DNA from: Bacteroidales bacterium
GTDB lineage: Bacteria > Bacteroidota > Bacteroidia > Bacteroidales > UBA932
NCBI GenBank assembly: GCA_029098505.1
Contig: JAQXOE010000021.1
Location: 1 to 64,000, forward strand
Direction: 5' to 3'
DNA length: 64,000 bases
The position numbers and the translations under genes are program-made. Shown one piece after another: positions 16,458 through 25,621 of this stretch. The notes under the pieces are model-generated. The model was given only the letters and a program-made list of their open reading frames with translations. It had not been told where the DNA came from and made no database searches. How positions within the stretch are numbered: the stretch's first letter is position 1; each line of letters starts with the position of its first letter.

Positions 16458-19400
16458 ATGAATTTCAATAGATTATTTACTGCTATCGCACTGTTGCTTG
16501 TCACATCGAGCGCGGCTATTGCCCAAAAGATGCTGACGGGCAGGGTCACTTCCTCAGATGATGGCAGCCCTCTTGTAGGGGCGGCGGTTCTCGTCAGGGG
16601 CAGTGAACGTTCTGCGATAACGGATCTTGAGGGAAGATACAGCATCAAAGCTTCCAAGGGTGAAACCCTGTTCTTTTCTTGCCTCGGAATGCAGGACAAG
16701 GATGTGATTGTCGGGGACGAGACGGTATTGGATGTGGTTATGAAACTTGACTCCAAACTCCTCGATGAGGTTATGGTCGTGGCTTATGGTACTTCAAAAA
16801 AAGAATCCTTCACCGGTTCTGCTGAAGTCGTTAAATCGGACAAGTTGAAGGACAGGGCTTCGACTAATATTACAAAGATGCTTGACGGTCAGGTTTCGGG
16901 AGTGATGACGACTTCGGGCAGCGGACAGCCGGGTAGTGGCTCTTCCATCAGAATCCGAGGTTTTGGCTCCATAAATGCTTCAAGCTCACCTCTTCTGGTG
17001 GTAGATGGTGTACCTTTTGATGGAGAGCTTAACTCTATCAATGCCAATGATATAGAGTCTATATCTGTGCTTAAGGACGCATCTGCAGGAGCTTTGTATG
17101 GTGCCAGGGGAGCCAATGGAGTTCTGCTTATCACCACAAGCCGGGCAGCATCCAACGATGACAGAATTGTTGTCCGCTTGAGCGCTAAGACCGGTGTGAG
17201 CACGAGAGCTATACCGGCGTATGACACTATGGATGCCAAGGAATATATGGAACATATGTACCAGGCCTTTTACAATGATTTGGTCTATTCCGAGGGCTAT
17301 CTTCCACAGACCGCCAGGACTATGACAGTGGAAAGATTGGCTTCCAGAATTCTGGGAGAAGACTCCAAGTACAACATCTATAGTGTCCCTATATCTGAAT
17401 TGTTTGATGAGAATGGTAAGATAATATCTTCAGCAGCAAAGAGATACAATGAAAACTGGATGGACGAAGCTAGCCGTAAGGCAGCGTTCCGGCAGGAGTA
17501 TAACCTTTCTGCAAGCGGTTCAGGAGACAAGAGCAGGTACAATATGTCCCTGAGTTATTTGGATGAAGACGGTACTCTCAGAACCACTGGCTTCAAGCGC
17601 TATTCAGAGAGGGCGGGTCTGGAACTGACACCGAAGGAGTGGTTGGAACTTGGAGCTAATACAAGCATTTCATATACTGACAGCAGATACCTTGGTGCAA
17701 GTGGAACTGAGGGCAACAATGTATGGTATTCGGCTATGATGATGGCTCCAATCTATCCCGTTTACGAGAAGAATCCAGATGGCTCGGACGTTTTAATAGA
17801 TGGATCCAAGGTCTTTGATTACGGAGTTTCAAGGCCGGCCGGTGCTCAGAACAACAGAAATTCCGTAGCGACTCTGTTTGAAGATGATTACTACAGTCAG
17901 TCCTACAATGTGAGTGCCAGGACCTATGCTTCCCTCAAGTGGAAAGGTTTCAAGCTGTCTACCAACTTCGGAACAGATATTGAGAGCACCTACCAGTCTA
18001 CAAAATATAATAGGAATTCTGGCAATGCCGCTGGTACGGGACGCTTGACAAAGGAGAATGGAAGGATGATGAGCTATACTTGGAACCAGCTACTTACTTT
18101 CAACCGGGACTTTGGTGAAAAGCATAATCTGGATATTCTGGCCGGACACGAATTCTACAGATACTCAATGAGATATAACGTAGGTTCACGCACGGGCTTT
18201 CCTTTCGATGAGTTCGATGATTTGGGTATGGGATCCACTCTCTCAGATGCGAACTCTATCTCTGACTTTTACTCTATCAATTCCTGGCTTAGCCGTGTGA
18301 ATTACAGTTTTGCCGACAGGTACTATCTCTCTGCAAGTTTCAGAATGGATGCATCTTCAAGATTTGAAAAAGACCACAGATGGGGCTCTTTCTGGTCACT
18401 TGGTGCATCCTGGAGAATATCAGAAGAAGCATTCCTTAACGATGTCTCCTGGATTGACAATGTGACATTGAAGGCAAGTTACGGTGTTCAGGGCAATGAC
18501 AATCTCGGCTCTTACTATGCTTGGCAATCATTGTACGATATGAATTATCCGAATGCCAACAACTCCGGCGCCATTATCGCATCAGTCGAGAGTCGCGACA
18601 TCAGCTGGGAGAAGAATGGCAATATGAATCTCGGAATCGAGTTCAGGCTGTTCAATAGAATGAGTGGCTCGATTGAGGCATACAGCAGAAGGACAGATGA
18701 CCTTTTGCTGGAGAGCCCTATGGCTATTTCACTAGGTTTTCCTGGCTTTTATGACAATGTCGGCAGTCTTGTCAACAGGGGTCTTGATATGACTCTGGGC
18801 TATGACCTCATTTCAAGACCTGAATTCAGATGGAATTTGACCTTGATAGGTTCGACCCTGAAGAACAAGGTGCTGAAACTCACGGACAATGGAGCGGATA
18901 TAGTAAGCGGTATCTTCCTTATCAGGGAGGGTGAACCAGTCAATACTTTCTATCTGGCCAAGTCTGCGGGTGTGGATCCTACTACAGGCCAACAGCTGTA
19001 TTATGCTTACGAAAAGGATGCTGATGGAAAGATGATTGATGGCAGTGAGTACATCACCAACGACCAGACTTTGGCTTCTGGATGCAAATATTTGATGGGC
19101 AGCAGGATACCTGCATTGTACGGCTCTGTTTCATCGTCTCTTAACTATAAGGGCTTTGATCTTTCCCTTCTTTTCACCTATTCTTTCGGGGGCAGGGTTT
19201 ACGACAGTATCTACGACTCCTTGATGGAGCCTTCGTTTGTCGGACAAACCTATCACAAGAATGCACTCCGCAGTTGGTCAGGGCCGGGCGACAGGACTGA
19301 TGTTCCGAAGGCTATGACCGGACTCAGCAGCCTTTCATCTGACAGATTCCTTGTGGATGCATCTTATTTTGCAGTAAAGAACATTACCGTAGGATACTCC

Positions 19401-19583
19401 TTCCCGTCGGGATTGATGAAGAAATGCGGACTTGAGTCGTTGCGAGTATTCGCAGCCTGCGATAGTCCTCTTCTTTTCACTCATTTGAAGGGTATGGACC
19501 CTCAGGCAAGTTTCTCGGGTACTACTTCATATCAGTATACACCTAACCGAACCCTCAATCTGGGCATAGACTTAACTTTCTAA
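16458..19583 (+). CDS. SusC/RagA-family TonB-dependent outer-membrane transporter
   Basis: A 1041-residue outer-membrane barrel. The ATG at 16458 gives a signal peptide (LFTAIALLLVTSSAAIAQ). A carboxypeptidase-like regulatory domain follows (LTGRVTSSDDGSPLVGAAV to about residue 95). Then come the SusC box DEVMVVAYGTSKKESFTGS, the plug (IRIRGFGSINASSSPLLVVDG, SISVLKDASAGALYGARGANG) and the barrel ending LNLGIDLTF. With SusD it imports large nutrients, usually glycans or oligopeptides, driven by TonB. No glycoside hydrolase or sensor lies next to it, so the substrate cannot be guessed. SusD begins 2 bases after its stop. Confidence 0.93.
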   Translation: MNFNRLFTAIALLLVTSSAAIAQKMLTGRVTSSDDGSPLVGAAVLVRGSERSAITDLEGRYSIKASKGETLFFSCLGMQDKDVIVGDETVLDVVMKLDSKLLDEVMVVAYGTSKKESFTGSAEVVKSDKLKDRASTNITKMLDGQVSGVMTTSGSGQPGSGSSIRIRGFGSINASSSPLLVVDGVPFDGELNSINANDIESISVLKDASAGALYGARGANGVLLITTSRAASNDDRIVVRLSAKTGVSTRAIPAYDTMDAKEYMEHMYQAFYNDLVYSEGYLPQTARTMTVERLASRILGEDSKYNIYSVPISELFDENGKIISSAAKRYNENWMDEASRKAAFRQEYNLSASGSGDKSRYNMSLSYLDEDGTLRTTGFKRYSERAGLELTPKEWLELGANTSISYTDSRYLGASGTEGNNVWYSAMMMAPIYPVYEKNPDGSDVLIDGSKVFDYGVSRPAGAQNNRNSVATLFEDDYYSQSYNVSARTYASLKWKGFKLSTNFGTDIESTYQSTKYNRNSGNAAGTGRLTKENGRMMSYTWNQLLTFNRDFGEKHNLDILAGHEFYRYSMRYNVGSRTGFPFDEFDDLGMGSTLSDANSISDFYSINSWLSRVNYSFADRYYLSASFRMDASSRFEKDHRWGSFWSLGASWRISEEAFLNDVSWIDNVTLKASYGVQGNDNLGSYYAWQSLYDMNYPNANNSGAIIASVESRDISWEKNGNMNLGIEFRLFNRMSGSIEAYSRRTDDLLLESPMAISLGFPGFYDNVGSLVNRGLDMTLGYDLISRPEFRWNLTLIGSTLKNKVLKLTDNGADIVSGIFLIREGEPVNTFYLAKSAGVDPTTGQQLYYAYEKDADGKMIDGSEYITNDQTLASGCKYLMGSRIPALYGSVSSSLNYKGFDLSLLFTYSFGGRVYDSIYDSLMEPSFVGQTYHKNALRSWSGPGDRTDVPKAMTGLSSLSSDRFLVDASYFAVKNITVGYSFPSGLMKKCGLESLRVFAACDSPLLFTHLKGMDPQASFSGTTSYQYTPNRTLNLGIDLTF

Positions 19584-19585
19584 GG

Positions 19586-21229
19586 ATGATGAAGAATATA
19601 ATTTATAAATTCCTGATAGTATTCTCAGCTGCTGTTCTGCTGTCCTCCTGTGAGGATTTGATGAATACGCATCCTAGTACGGATGTGGACAAAAGCGTCA
19701 TACTGAAAGATGCCGAATCTGTGAAAGTGGCAATGAACGGAGTCTATTCCACTATGTACAATCGTATCGACTTCGTGACTGCCAATGCCCACCAGTGTTT
19801 TGGCAATATGGCGGTAATCCTTGCCGCAGAATTGATGGGAGAGGATATGGTTCAGACTGCAGAGGGTGCAGGTTGGTTTTGGCACGACTACAATTATGAA
19901 GTCAGGGAAAGATATACAAGCAAGATACAGCGTTGTTACTTTACCTGGAAGTACTTCTACGAGCTAATTAATAACGTGAACTATATTCTCTCAGTTGAGG
20001 ATAGCGCTTCTGGAGACAAGGATGAACTCGCGTATTTGATGGCTCAGGCCTATTCTGTCAGAGCCTACTCATATTTTATGCTCATACAATCATTCCAGCA
20101 GACTTACAAGGGACACGAGGACTTTCCCGGTGTTCCCGTTTATACAGAACCTACTCTCAGTACTTCCAAAGGAAAGGGCAGGGGAACTGTTCAAGATGTA
20201 TATGAGCGGATAATCGAAGATCTGGACAAAGCGTTTGAACTTTATAAGTCCTGTGGAAAGAGCCAGGAACACATTACTGAGCTGGACTATTATGCAGCTT
20301 GTATGCTCAGGGCCAGGGTCGCTTTGGTTATGAATGATTGGGAAACAGCCGCTGAGGCTGCTCGTGAAGTTCAGAAAAAACCGGGCAGGACCCTGCTCAG
20401 TATGTCGGATGCTACAGTCGTAAAGGGTCGCTTCAATGATGCTGACAAAAGCTGGACTACAGGCAAGACTCCTTTTAACTCAGTGGCTTCATCATCAGTG
20501 ATTTGGGGTGCAGAAGTCCTCACGGAGCAGTCAACTGTATATGCTTCCTTCTATTCCCAGATGGATGCTTGTACGGATTTGTACTATGCTGCCGAATCGC
20601 CAAAGTGCATCAGCAACTGGCTTTATGCCCAGATCCCTGTGACTGATGTGCGGAAGGGCTGGTGGAATGGCAATATAGGCATTCCTGCCAGCAGTTGGAA
20701 GTACGGTGCAAACATTAATTATAACCAGCATAAGTTTCAGTGGGCCGACCAGAAGTCCTTCAAGGGAGACTATATCTTTATGCGACTGGAGGAGGCTTAT
20801 CTGATTGAGGCTGAGGCTGAATGCAGACTTGGTAATTATGATAAGTCAAAGGCTGCCCTTATGGAAGTGGGTAGCAGACGTGATACCAAATATGCAGCTC
20901 GTATTGCCAGCCTGACAGGCTCGGAACAAACTTTCGGCTCTACCGGAACTGTCACAAGCTTGCTCGATGAAATATTGCTCCAGAGGAGGATCGAGCTTTG
21001 GGGCGAGACCGGACGTATTTATGACATATTGCGTCAGGGCAAGGGCTGGACAAGGTATTGGGAAGTAAAAGGCGAGAAGACCAATCATAGCAATTGGCTC
21101 AGTAAGTATTCCGAGTATCTGAATTTCCCTCCGGATTTCTTGGAATGCATTTTAATGATTCCGCAGAATGAAATCGACAATAATCCGAATATTTCAAATG
21201 CGGACCAAAATCCTTATATCCAAAGATAA
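19586..21229 (+). CDS. SusD/RagB-family nutrient-binding lipoprotein
   Basis: A 547-residue surface lipoprotein paired with the SusC upstream. The signal ends LLSSCEDLMNTHPSTD, with the Cys at about residue 22. The N-terminal region has VKVAMNGVYSTMYNR, and helices with the SusD-type YAMAQAYSVRAYSYFML-like segment follow (residues about 150-170). RVALVMNDWETAAEAAREV is a TPR-like repeat, and the C-terminal domain contains FMRLEEAYLIEAEAECRLGNYDKSKA and LLQRRIELWGETGRIYDILRQ, standard SusD/RagB signatures. It acts as the lid that captures substrate above the SusC channel. Confidence 0.93.
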   Translation: MMKNIIYKFLIVFSAAVLLSSCEDLMNTHPSTDVDKSVILKDAESVKVAMNGVYSTMYNRIDFVTANAHQCFGNMAVILAAELMGEDMVQTAEGAGWFWHDYNYEVRERYTSKIQRCYFTWKYFYELINNVNYILSVEDSASGDKDELAYLMAQAYSVRAYSYFMLIQSFQQTYKGHEDFPGVPVYTEPTLSTSKGKGRGTVQDVYERIIEDLDKAFELYKSCGKSQEHITELDYYAACMLRARVALVMNDWETAAEAAREVQKKPGRTLLSMSDATVVKGRFNDADKSWTTGKTPFNSVASSSVIWGAEVLTEQSTVYASFYSQMDACTDLYYAAESPKCISNWLYAQIPVTDVRKGWWNGNIGIPASSWKYGANINYNQHKFQWADQKSFKGDYIFMRLEEAYLIEAEAECRLGNYDKSKAALMEVGSRRDTKYAARIASLTGSEQTFGSTGTVTSLLDEILLQRRIELWGETGRIYDILRQGKGWTRYWEVKGEKTNHSNWLSKYSEYLNFPPDFLECILMIPQNEIDNNPNISNADQNPYIQR

Positions 21230-21233
21230 CGAT

Positions 21234-22142
21234 ATGGTACACAATAGATTAAAAGTATTGGCATTACTTTCTGTCTTCGCCTTGTGGTCCTGTGACCAGC
21301 AAGTTATGAAAACCGTCTATGAGGGTGATTCAGGATTCTCTTTCGCAGCGTCGGTGATGAATGTTGAGGCTGAAGCCGGGGACAACGGTCAGATAATCGT
21401 GCCTGTATTCCGTGGCGCGCTTGATGATTTGGATATAGCAATAGTCCAATGCGAGTATGATGTTTCGGAGGAAGGCTCATCTGAACCGCAGTGGTCGGAT
21501 ACCTGCCCCGATGGAATGTTTTCGCTGCTTTCGCCCCGTATCCTCTTTGCTGACGGTCAGTACAGCTCGAATGCCTATATCAGGTATGGCGATATTGACA
21601 AACTCGGTATAGGAAAGAAATACAGACTGAAGCTGACCTTGATAGGTCTGCTAAGTCCTTCCAATATCTCGTCCGTTGTGGTCACTATCAGCCGGAAGCT
21701 CACTTTCGAGAGCCTCGGAGAATGTGAGTACTTCGACGAGTGTATATTCGAAAAAGCCTATAGAACAACCATTTATAAAGCTAAAGAGGCTGATATCTAT
21801 AGGGTGATGGAGCCTTACACTACAGGCCTTATCGCAGAAGAATATGCTAATGCAGGCTGGCTCGGTTCCCCTGACCCTTACATACAGTTCAGCGTCGACA
21901 AGGATGAACACATCAGTTATGAACCGTTTAATACCGGTCTGCTTGTAAACGGTAAGTATGCCGCATATTGCTACTATCCTTCTGAATACTTGTGGGGTAA
22001 AGATTTCTCCGATTATGACAAGGAGAACATTCGTATCTCGGACAAGGAGTTCCAGTTATATGCAGTCTATTGCCTGCCTTCGTTCCAATACGGATTCCTC
22101 AATGAAGGCGCTTATAAGATTAGCATCAAAGTAGTCGAATAG
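21234..22142 (+). CDS. Lipoprotein in SusE position, Calx-beta-like N-terminus
   Basis: A 302-residue lipoprotein of uncertain family. The ATG at 21234, four bases after the susD stop, begins a signal ending LLSVFALWSCDQQ; the longer upstream reading overlaps susD and was rejected. Residues about 35-150 look like a Calx-beta or DUF4843-type strand-rich domain (FSFAASVMNVEAEAGDNG, then IRYGDIDKLGIGKKYRLKLTL). The C-terminal half is rich in Tyr and matches nothing I can name. By position it should help bind the ligand of the SusC/SusD system. A convergent hairpin follows. Confidence 0.65.
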   Translation: MVHNRLKVLALLSVFALWSCDQQVMKTVYEGDSGFSFAASVMNVEAEAGDNGQIIVPVFRGALDDLDIAIVQCEYDVSEEGSSEPQWSDTCPDGMFSLLSPRILFADGQYSSNAYIRYGDIDKLGIGKKYRLKLTLIGLLSPSNISSVVVTISRKLTFESLGECEYFDECIFEKAYRTTIYKAKEADIYRVMEPYTTGLIAEEYANAGWLGSPDPYIQFSVDKDEHISYEPFNTGLLVNGKYAAYCYYPSEYLWGKDFSDYDKENIRISDKEFQLYAVYCLPSFQYGFLNEGAYKISIKVVE

Positions 22143-22147
22143 AAACA

Positions 22148-22194
22148 AAGCTACCACGCGTGGACGCGACAAATTCCCCACGCGTGGCGAGCTT
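22148..22194. terminator. Bidirectional terminator with duplicated 10-mer palindrome
   Basis: The 10-base palindrome CCACGCGTGG occurs twice, at 22154-22163 and 22178-22187, and the flanks AAGCT and AGCTT also pair, so the two copies form one long stem around a 14-base loop. It sits between convergent genes, 6 bases after one stop codon and ending at the other, as expected for a two-way terminator. Confidence 0.65.
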
Positions 22195-22195
22195 G

Positions 22196-24442
22196 TTATT
22201 CCGTAACACTTTCAGTAACGGCCTCTTCTGGCTCAAGAAGAGCTTGTGTTTCGCCTGTTGCCGCCTCTTCACTGACAGCCTCAACGCATTCTTTGTCTGC
22301 TTTCTTGTTCCTGTCAGAACTGATCTTCCACCAGATGCCAGCTCCGGCTGCTGCTGCCAAGAGTATGATTATCAGGGTGTTCCTGAATCTCTTCCAGCTT
22401 TTCTTTGAAGCTGCCTTAGGGTCAACTGACTCCAGCGCCGGAAATTCTGCGAGGTCTGTAAGTTTGGCTCCGAACATTATTCCTACGAGAATGCTGGCAT
22501 TGATTGCCCAGCCGTTGGCGTTCAGGACAGGTGCAAGATTGCGTTTGCGCAATTTCTGCCAGGCTATGAACATAGATGGTCCGGAGATGAGCACTACGAG
22601 TACGAAGAGCACGATAATAGGTGTGTACCAAGGTCTTACGAGCTTCGCGAGCGCAGATGCCAGGAAGGCTGCTGCCATACCGAAGGCTGCGAAGATACCT
22701 GCTATTTTGGCAATGTCGAAAGGCGCTTTCGGTGCAGCTGCCTGTGCTGCAGCCTTGCCCTCTTCCGTAGTCGGAATCTGTGCGGTAGCTGCTTTTTTTG
22801 TGAGTTCAGAGCTTACCTTGCTCTCTTTTTCGGCAGCGCTCTTATTTATTCTGTCGGTAATGGTACGCGCGAATTTCTTGTACGGTGACCAGAAAGCCTG
22901 GCGTATTGATACCGGATTCTCTACAATCTTGGTTATGGTGGCATTGTAATCCACTCCATCGCGGTCATAGAAAATACCGTTGGTCCCGACACGGAGATGG
23001 TCTACATCGCCGTCTGTAAGCACTGCTGCGATGTCCATACTCTTGCCCTTGGCCTTGGATTCGCACTTGCAATACAGGATGTACATCCCGCTGAGTCCGG
23101 CCATATCTCCGTGCTTGCTCATATCGCTAACCCTGACACAGAGTTTGAGGCATCTCTGGTCAAGGAAGAGAGAGCCTGCCTGGAAGATGGCGAGCTTGTC
23201 CTTCGCGAAGAAATCCTCCATCGTGATGTAGTTCCTGAGGAAGCTGTAGAAGTATCTGTAGAGGTGGAGCAATTTATCCACGTCCTCGATGCTGTTTGCC
23301 TCCGCTTCAAGGGCCTTGTCCTGCTCGACCAGAGCGAGCAGCGCTGCCTTCCCGTCGCCATTCAGGATTTCTGCAACTCTGTCAGTGCCAAGGGCTTCGA
23401 CACTCTCTCCTTTTTTTGAGCCCTTCCAGGCTGTGTATGCCTCGAACTTCCCGCAGATTGCCAGCCATTCAGTTTCATCCAGACTGTCTTTCCCAGGGCA
23501 ATCAAGGTCAAGCACCAGCTCTTTGAAACGGGCGAAAGCTGCCTGCCAAGCCGGGTTGATGCCGTCGTATGGCAATGATGATGAGCCTGCGCTGATTCTC
23601 GCGAGCGGATAGGCTGCGATTTCGTCAACGCATTGCGCGAGATTATGCGCGCTGATTTCACTGATTCTTGCCACCTGGACATCGAGAGCGGCAGCAGAAT
23701 CGCTGTCGAAAGTGGCGAGCTTGCACCTCATAAAGTAGTCATTTACCTTGTCGGCAATGGCATTGACAGCAGCGAGGGCCGCTTCGGTATTGTCACCGTA
23801 TGGGAGTTTGGCACTGTCCTTTCCGCTTTCAGTCCAGGCAGACCATTCGTTGCAGGCGGTGTAAAAAGCCTCAATCTGCTCAGCTGTCACCCCTTGTTCT
23901 CCGCTTCTGTCAGGAGCTCCTCCAGTGCAGCTTATGATATTGCCAATCACTGACTTAAGGGTTTCGTTATCCGTTGAAGCAGGGGTGATGACTCCGTCTC
24001 CGTTGAACTTGGTTTTGGCGAAGATGGCTATGGAGTCAGCGGTGTCGGCAAGGGAAATGCTGTCCTTCTGCAGTCCCAGATTTTCGAGTATCTGTTTGGC
24101 TGAATCGTGGAGCCTCTTGCCGTCGGGATTGTCCAGAATAAGTTCGTCAAGGGCGAGACTGTCTTCCATCAGGAGAATCTTGTCCGCATCCTTGATGACC
24201 GAGGTCAGATAATCGGCAGCCGCAACTACCTCGCCGACATTGATGCGCCCGTCCTTGTTGCTGTCAAGGATGTCGAGTGTTTTCTGGTCGAATTCGAGTC
24301 CCGAACTCGGGCAACTCAGTACTGTCCAAAGCTTCTGGTCAAGTTCTCCAAGATGCTTGAGGTCTTCACCTGAGCTGATTGCGATGCGGCTTGTACCGCC
24401 GATTGGCTTGAATTGCCAGTTGTAAGTGCTTGTCTTTTCCAT
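22196..24442 (-). CDS. EF-hand membrane protein of unknown function
   Basis: A 748-residue protein that I recognise as a Bacteroidales conserved hypothetical but cannot assign a function. It has no signal peptide. A canonical EF-hand loop lies at about residues 60-71 (DSNKDGRINVGE), and a weaker one near residue 150 (KFNGDGVITPAS). The long middle is helical. The C-terminal part has two clear membrane spans at about 572-594 and 601-623, a further hydrophobic stretch near 640-658 and another span at about 685-704, then an acidic tail. This suggests a large soluble domain anchored at the C-terminus, possibly calcium-responsive. It stands alone between convergent and divergent neighbours. Confidence 0.7.
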   Translation of the reverse strand: MEKTSTYNWQFKPIGGTSRIAISSGEDLKHLGELDQKLWTVLSCPSSGLEFDQKTLDILDSNKDGRINVGEVVAAADYLTSVIKDADKILLMEDSLALDELILDNPDGKRLHDSAKQILENLGLQKDSISLADTADSIAIFAKTKFNGDGVITPASTDNETLKSVIGNIISCTGGAPDRSGEQGVTAEQIEAFYTACNEWSAWTESGKDSAKLPYGDNTEAALAAVNAIADKVNDYFMRCKLATFDSDSAAALDVQVARISEISAHNLAQCVDEIAAYPLARISAGSSSLPYDGINPAWQAAFARFKELVLDLDCPGKDSLDETEWLAICGKFEAYTAWKGSKKGESVEALGTDRVAEILNGDGKAALLALVEQDKALEAEANSIEDVDKLLHLYRYFYSFLRNYITMEDFFAKDKLAIFQAGSLFLDQRCLKLCVRVSDMSKHGDMAGLSGMYILYCKCESKAKGKSMDIAAVLTDGDVDHLRVGTNGIFYDRDGVDYNATITKIVENPVSIRQAFWSPYKKFARTITDRINKSAAEKESKVSSELTKKAATAQIPTTEEGKAAAQAAAPKAPFDIAKIAGIFAAFGMAAAFLASALAKLVRPWYTPIIVLFVLVVLISGPSMFIAWQKLRKRNLAPVLNANGWAINASILVGIMFGAKLTDLAEFPALESVDPKAASKKSWKRFRNTLIIILLAAAAGAGIWWKISSDRNKKADKECVEAVSEEAATGETQALLEPEEAVTESVTE

Positions 24443-24500
24443 ATTTATCTTTGTTATTGGCGTATTAGGTCACAATCGCGAATATAGACAATTTTTTTTG

Positions 24501-24508
24501 TAATTTTG
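24501..24508 (+). promoter_or_regulatory. Candidate rlmN -7 box
   Basis: TAATTTTG fits TAnnTTTG 22 bases before the rlmN ATG, but no TTTG partner lies at the right distance. Another TATCTTTG at 24446-24453 could serve instead. Confidence 0.4.
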
Positions 24509-24529
24509 TAGTTGTATTTTGAAGCAGTT

Positions 24530-25606
24530 ATGGTGAAGACGAAATTGTTGGGAAAGACTCCGGATGAACTGAAGCAAATCGCTGTCGGTCTCGGACTTCC
24601 TGCCTATACGGGGAAGCAGATTGCCCAGTGGATGTATGTAAAGAGGGTAAGGAGCATCGATGAGATGACGAATATCTCGAAGGCGGGAAGGGAGCTACTC
24701 TCCGAGCATTATGAACTCGGAGTCAGTGCGCCCGTTGGTCTGGCCGAATCGTCTGACGGTACGAAGAAGTATCTTTTTCCGGTGAGCTGTACCCGCGCAG
24801 GCGGTCTGAATGCCTATGAGGAGTGCTTGGAATCAGAGCTGGAAAGTGCTGCTATAGAAGCTGTTATGATACCCGATGCGGACCGCAGGACGCTATGTGT
24901 CTCTTCCCAGTCCGGCTGCAGGATGGGCTGCCGTTTCTGTATGACAGGCCGCCAGGGTTTCCACGGCCATCTCTCTGCAGCTGACATATTGTCCCAGTTC
25001 ATTGCGATTGACGAGCGCCACGAACTCACCAACTGCGTCTTTATGGGTATGGGCGAGCCTTTGGACAATTATGAAAATGTCCGCAGGGCAATAGAGGTCC
25101 TTACCGCTGATTGGGGTTTCGGCTGGAGCCCGAAGCGCATCACTCTTTCGTCCATCGGCGTCCTCCCCAAGCTGAAAATGTACCTCGACGAGTGCAAGTG
25201 CCATCTGGCAATCAGTCTGCACAATCCTTTCCCGGATGAAAGACTCGAGTTTATGCCTGTCCAGGGAGGTTTCCCGTTAGAGGAAGTGATCAGACTCATC
25301 CGCCAGTACGATTTCAGCGGACAGCGTAGGGTCAGTTTCGAATATACTATGTTCGCGGGGTACAATGATACCAAGAGGCACGAAGATGCCTTGATAAGGC
25401 TGCTTTCCGGGCTGGAGTGCCGCGTGAACCTCATACGTTTCCACAAGATTCCGGATTTTCCGTACATCAGCTCTTCCGAAAGGATAATGGAAGCCTTCAG
25501 GGACCGCCTGAATGCCCACGGGATTACCTGTACCATACGTGCTTCCAGGGGAGAGGATATTCTGGCCGCCTGCGGAATGCTGGCCGGCAGGCACGGAAAG
25601 GAATAA
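24530..25606 (+). CDS. rlmN: 23S rRNA/tRNA adenine C2-methyltransferase RlmN
   Basis: A 358-residue radical-SAM methyltransferase that adds methyl to C2 of A2503 in 23S rRNA and of A37 in some tRNAs. The cluster motif CxxxCxxC appears as SGCRMGCRFCMTGRQGF near residue 130. GMGEPLDNYENVRRA near residue 175 and ITLSSIGVLPKL near residue 205 are typical. The conserved catalytic Cys near the C-terminus appears in IRASRGEDILAACGML. The ATG at 24530 was preferred to the codon at 24512, which is not ATG-like in family alignments. The gene is followed after 15 bases by the patatin gene. Confidence 0.95.
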   Translation: MVKTKLLGKTPDELKQIAVGLGLPAYTGKQIAQWMYVKRVRSIDEMTNISKAGRELLSEHYELGVSAPVGLAESSDGTKKYLFPVSCTRAGGLNAYEECLESELESAAIEAVMIPDADRRTLCVSSQSGCRMGCRFCMTGRQGFHGHLSAADILSQFIAIDERHELTNCVFMGMGEPLDNYENVRRAIEVLTADWGFGWSPKRITLSSIGVLPKLKMYLDECKCHLAISLHNPFPDERLEFMPVQGGFPLEEVIRLIRQYDFSGQRRVSFEYTMFAGYNDTKRHEDALIRLLSGLECRVNLIRFHKIPDFPYISSSERIMEAFRDRLNAHGITCTIRASRGEDILAACGMLAGRHGKE

Positions 25607-25621
25607 CAAAATTATTGTATT

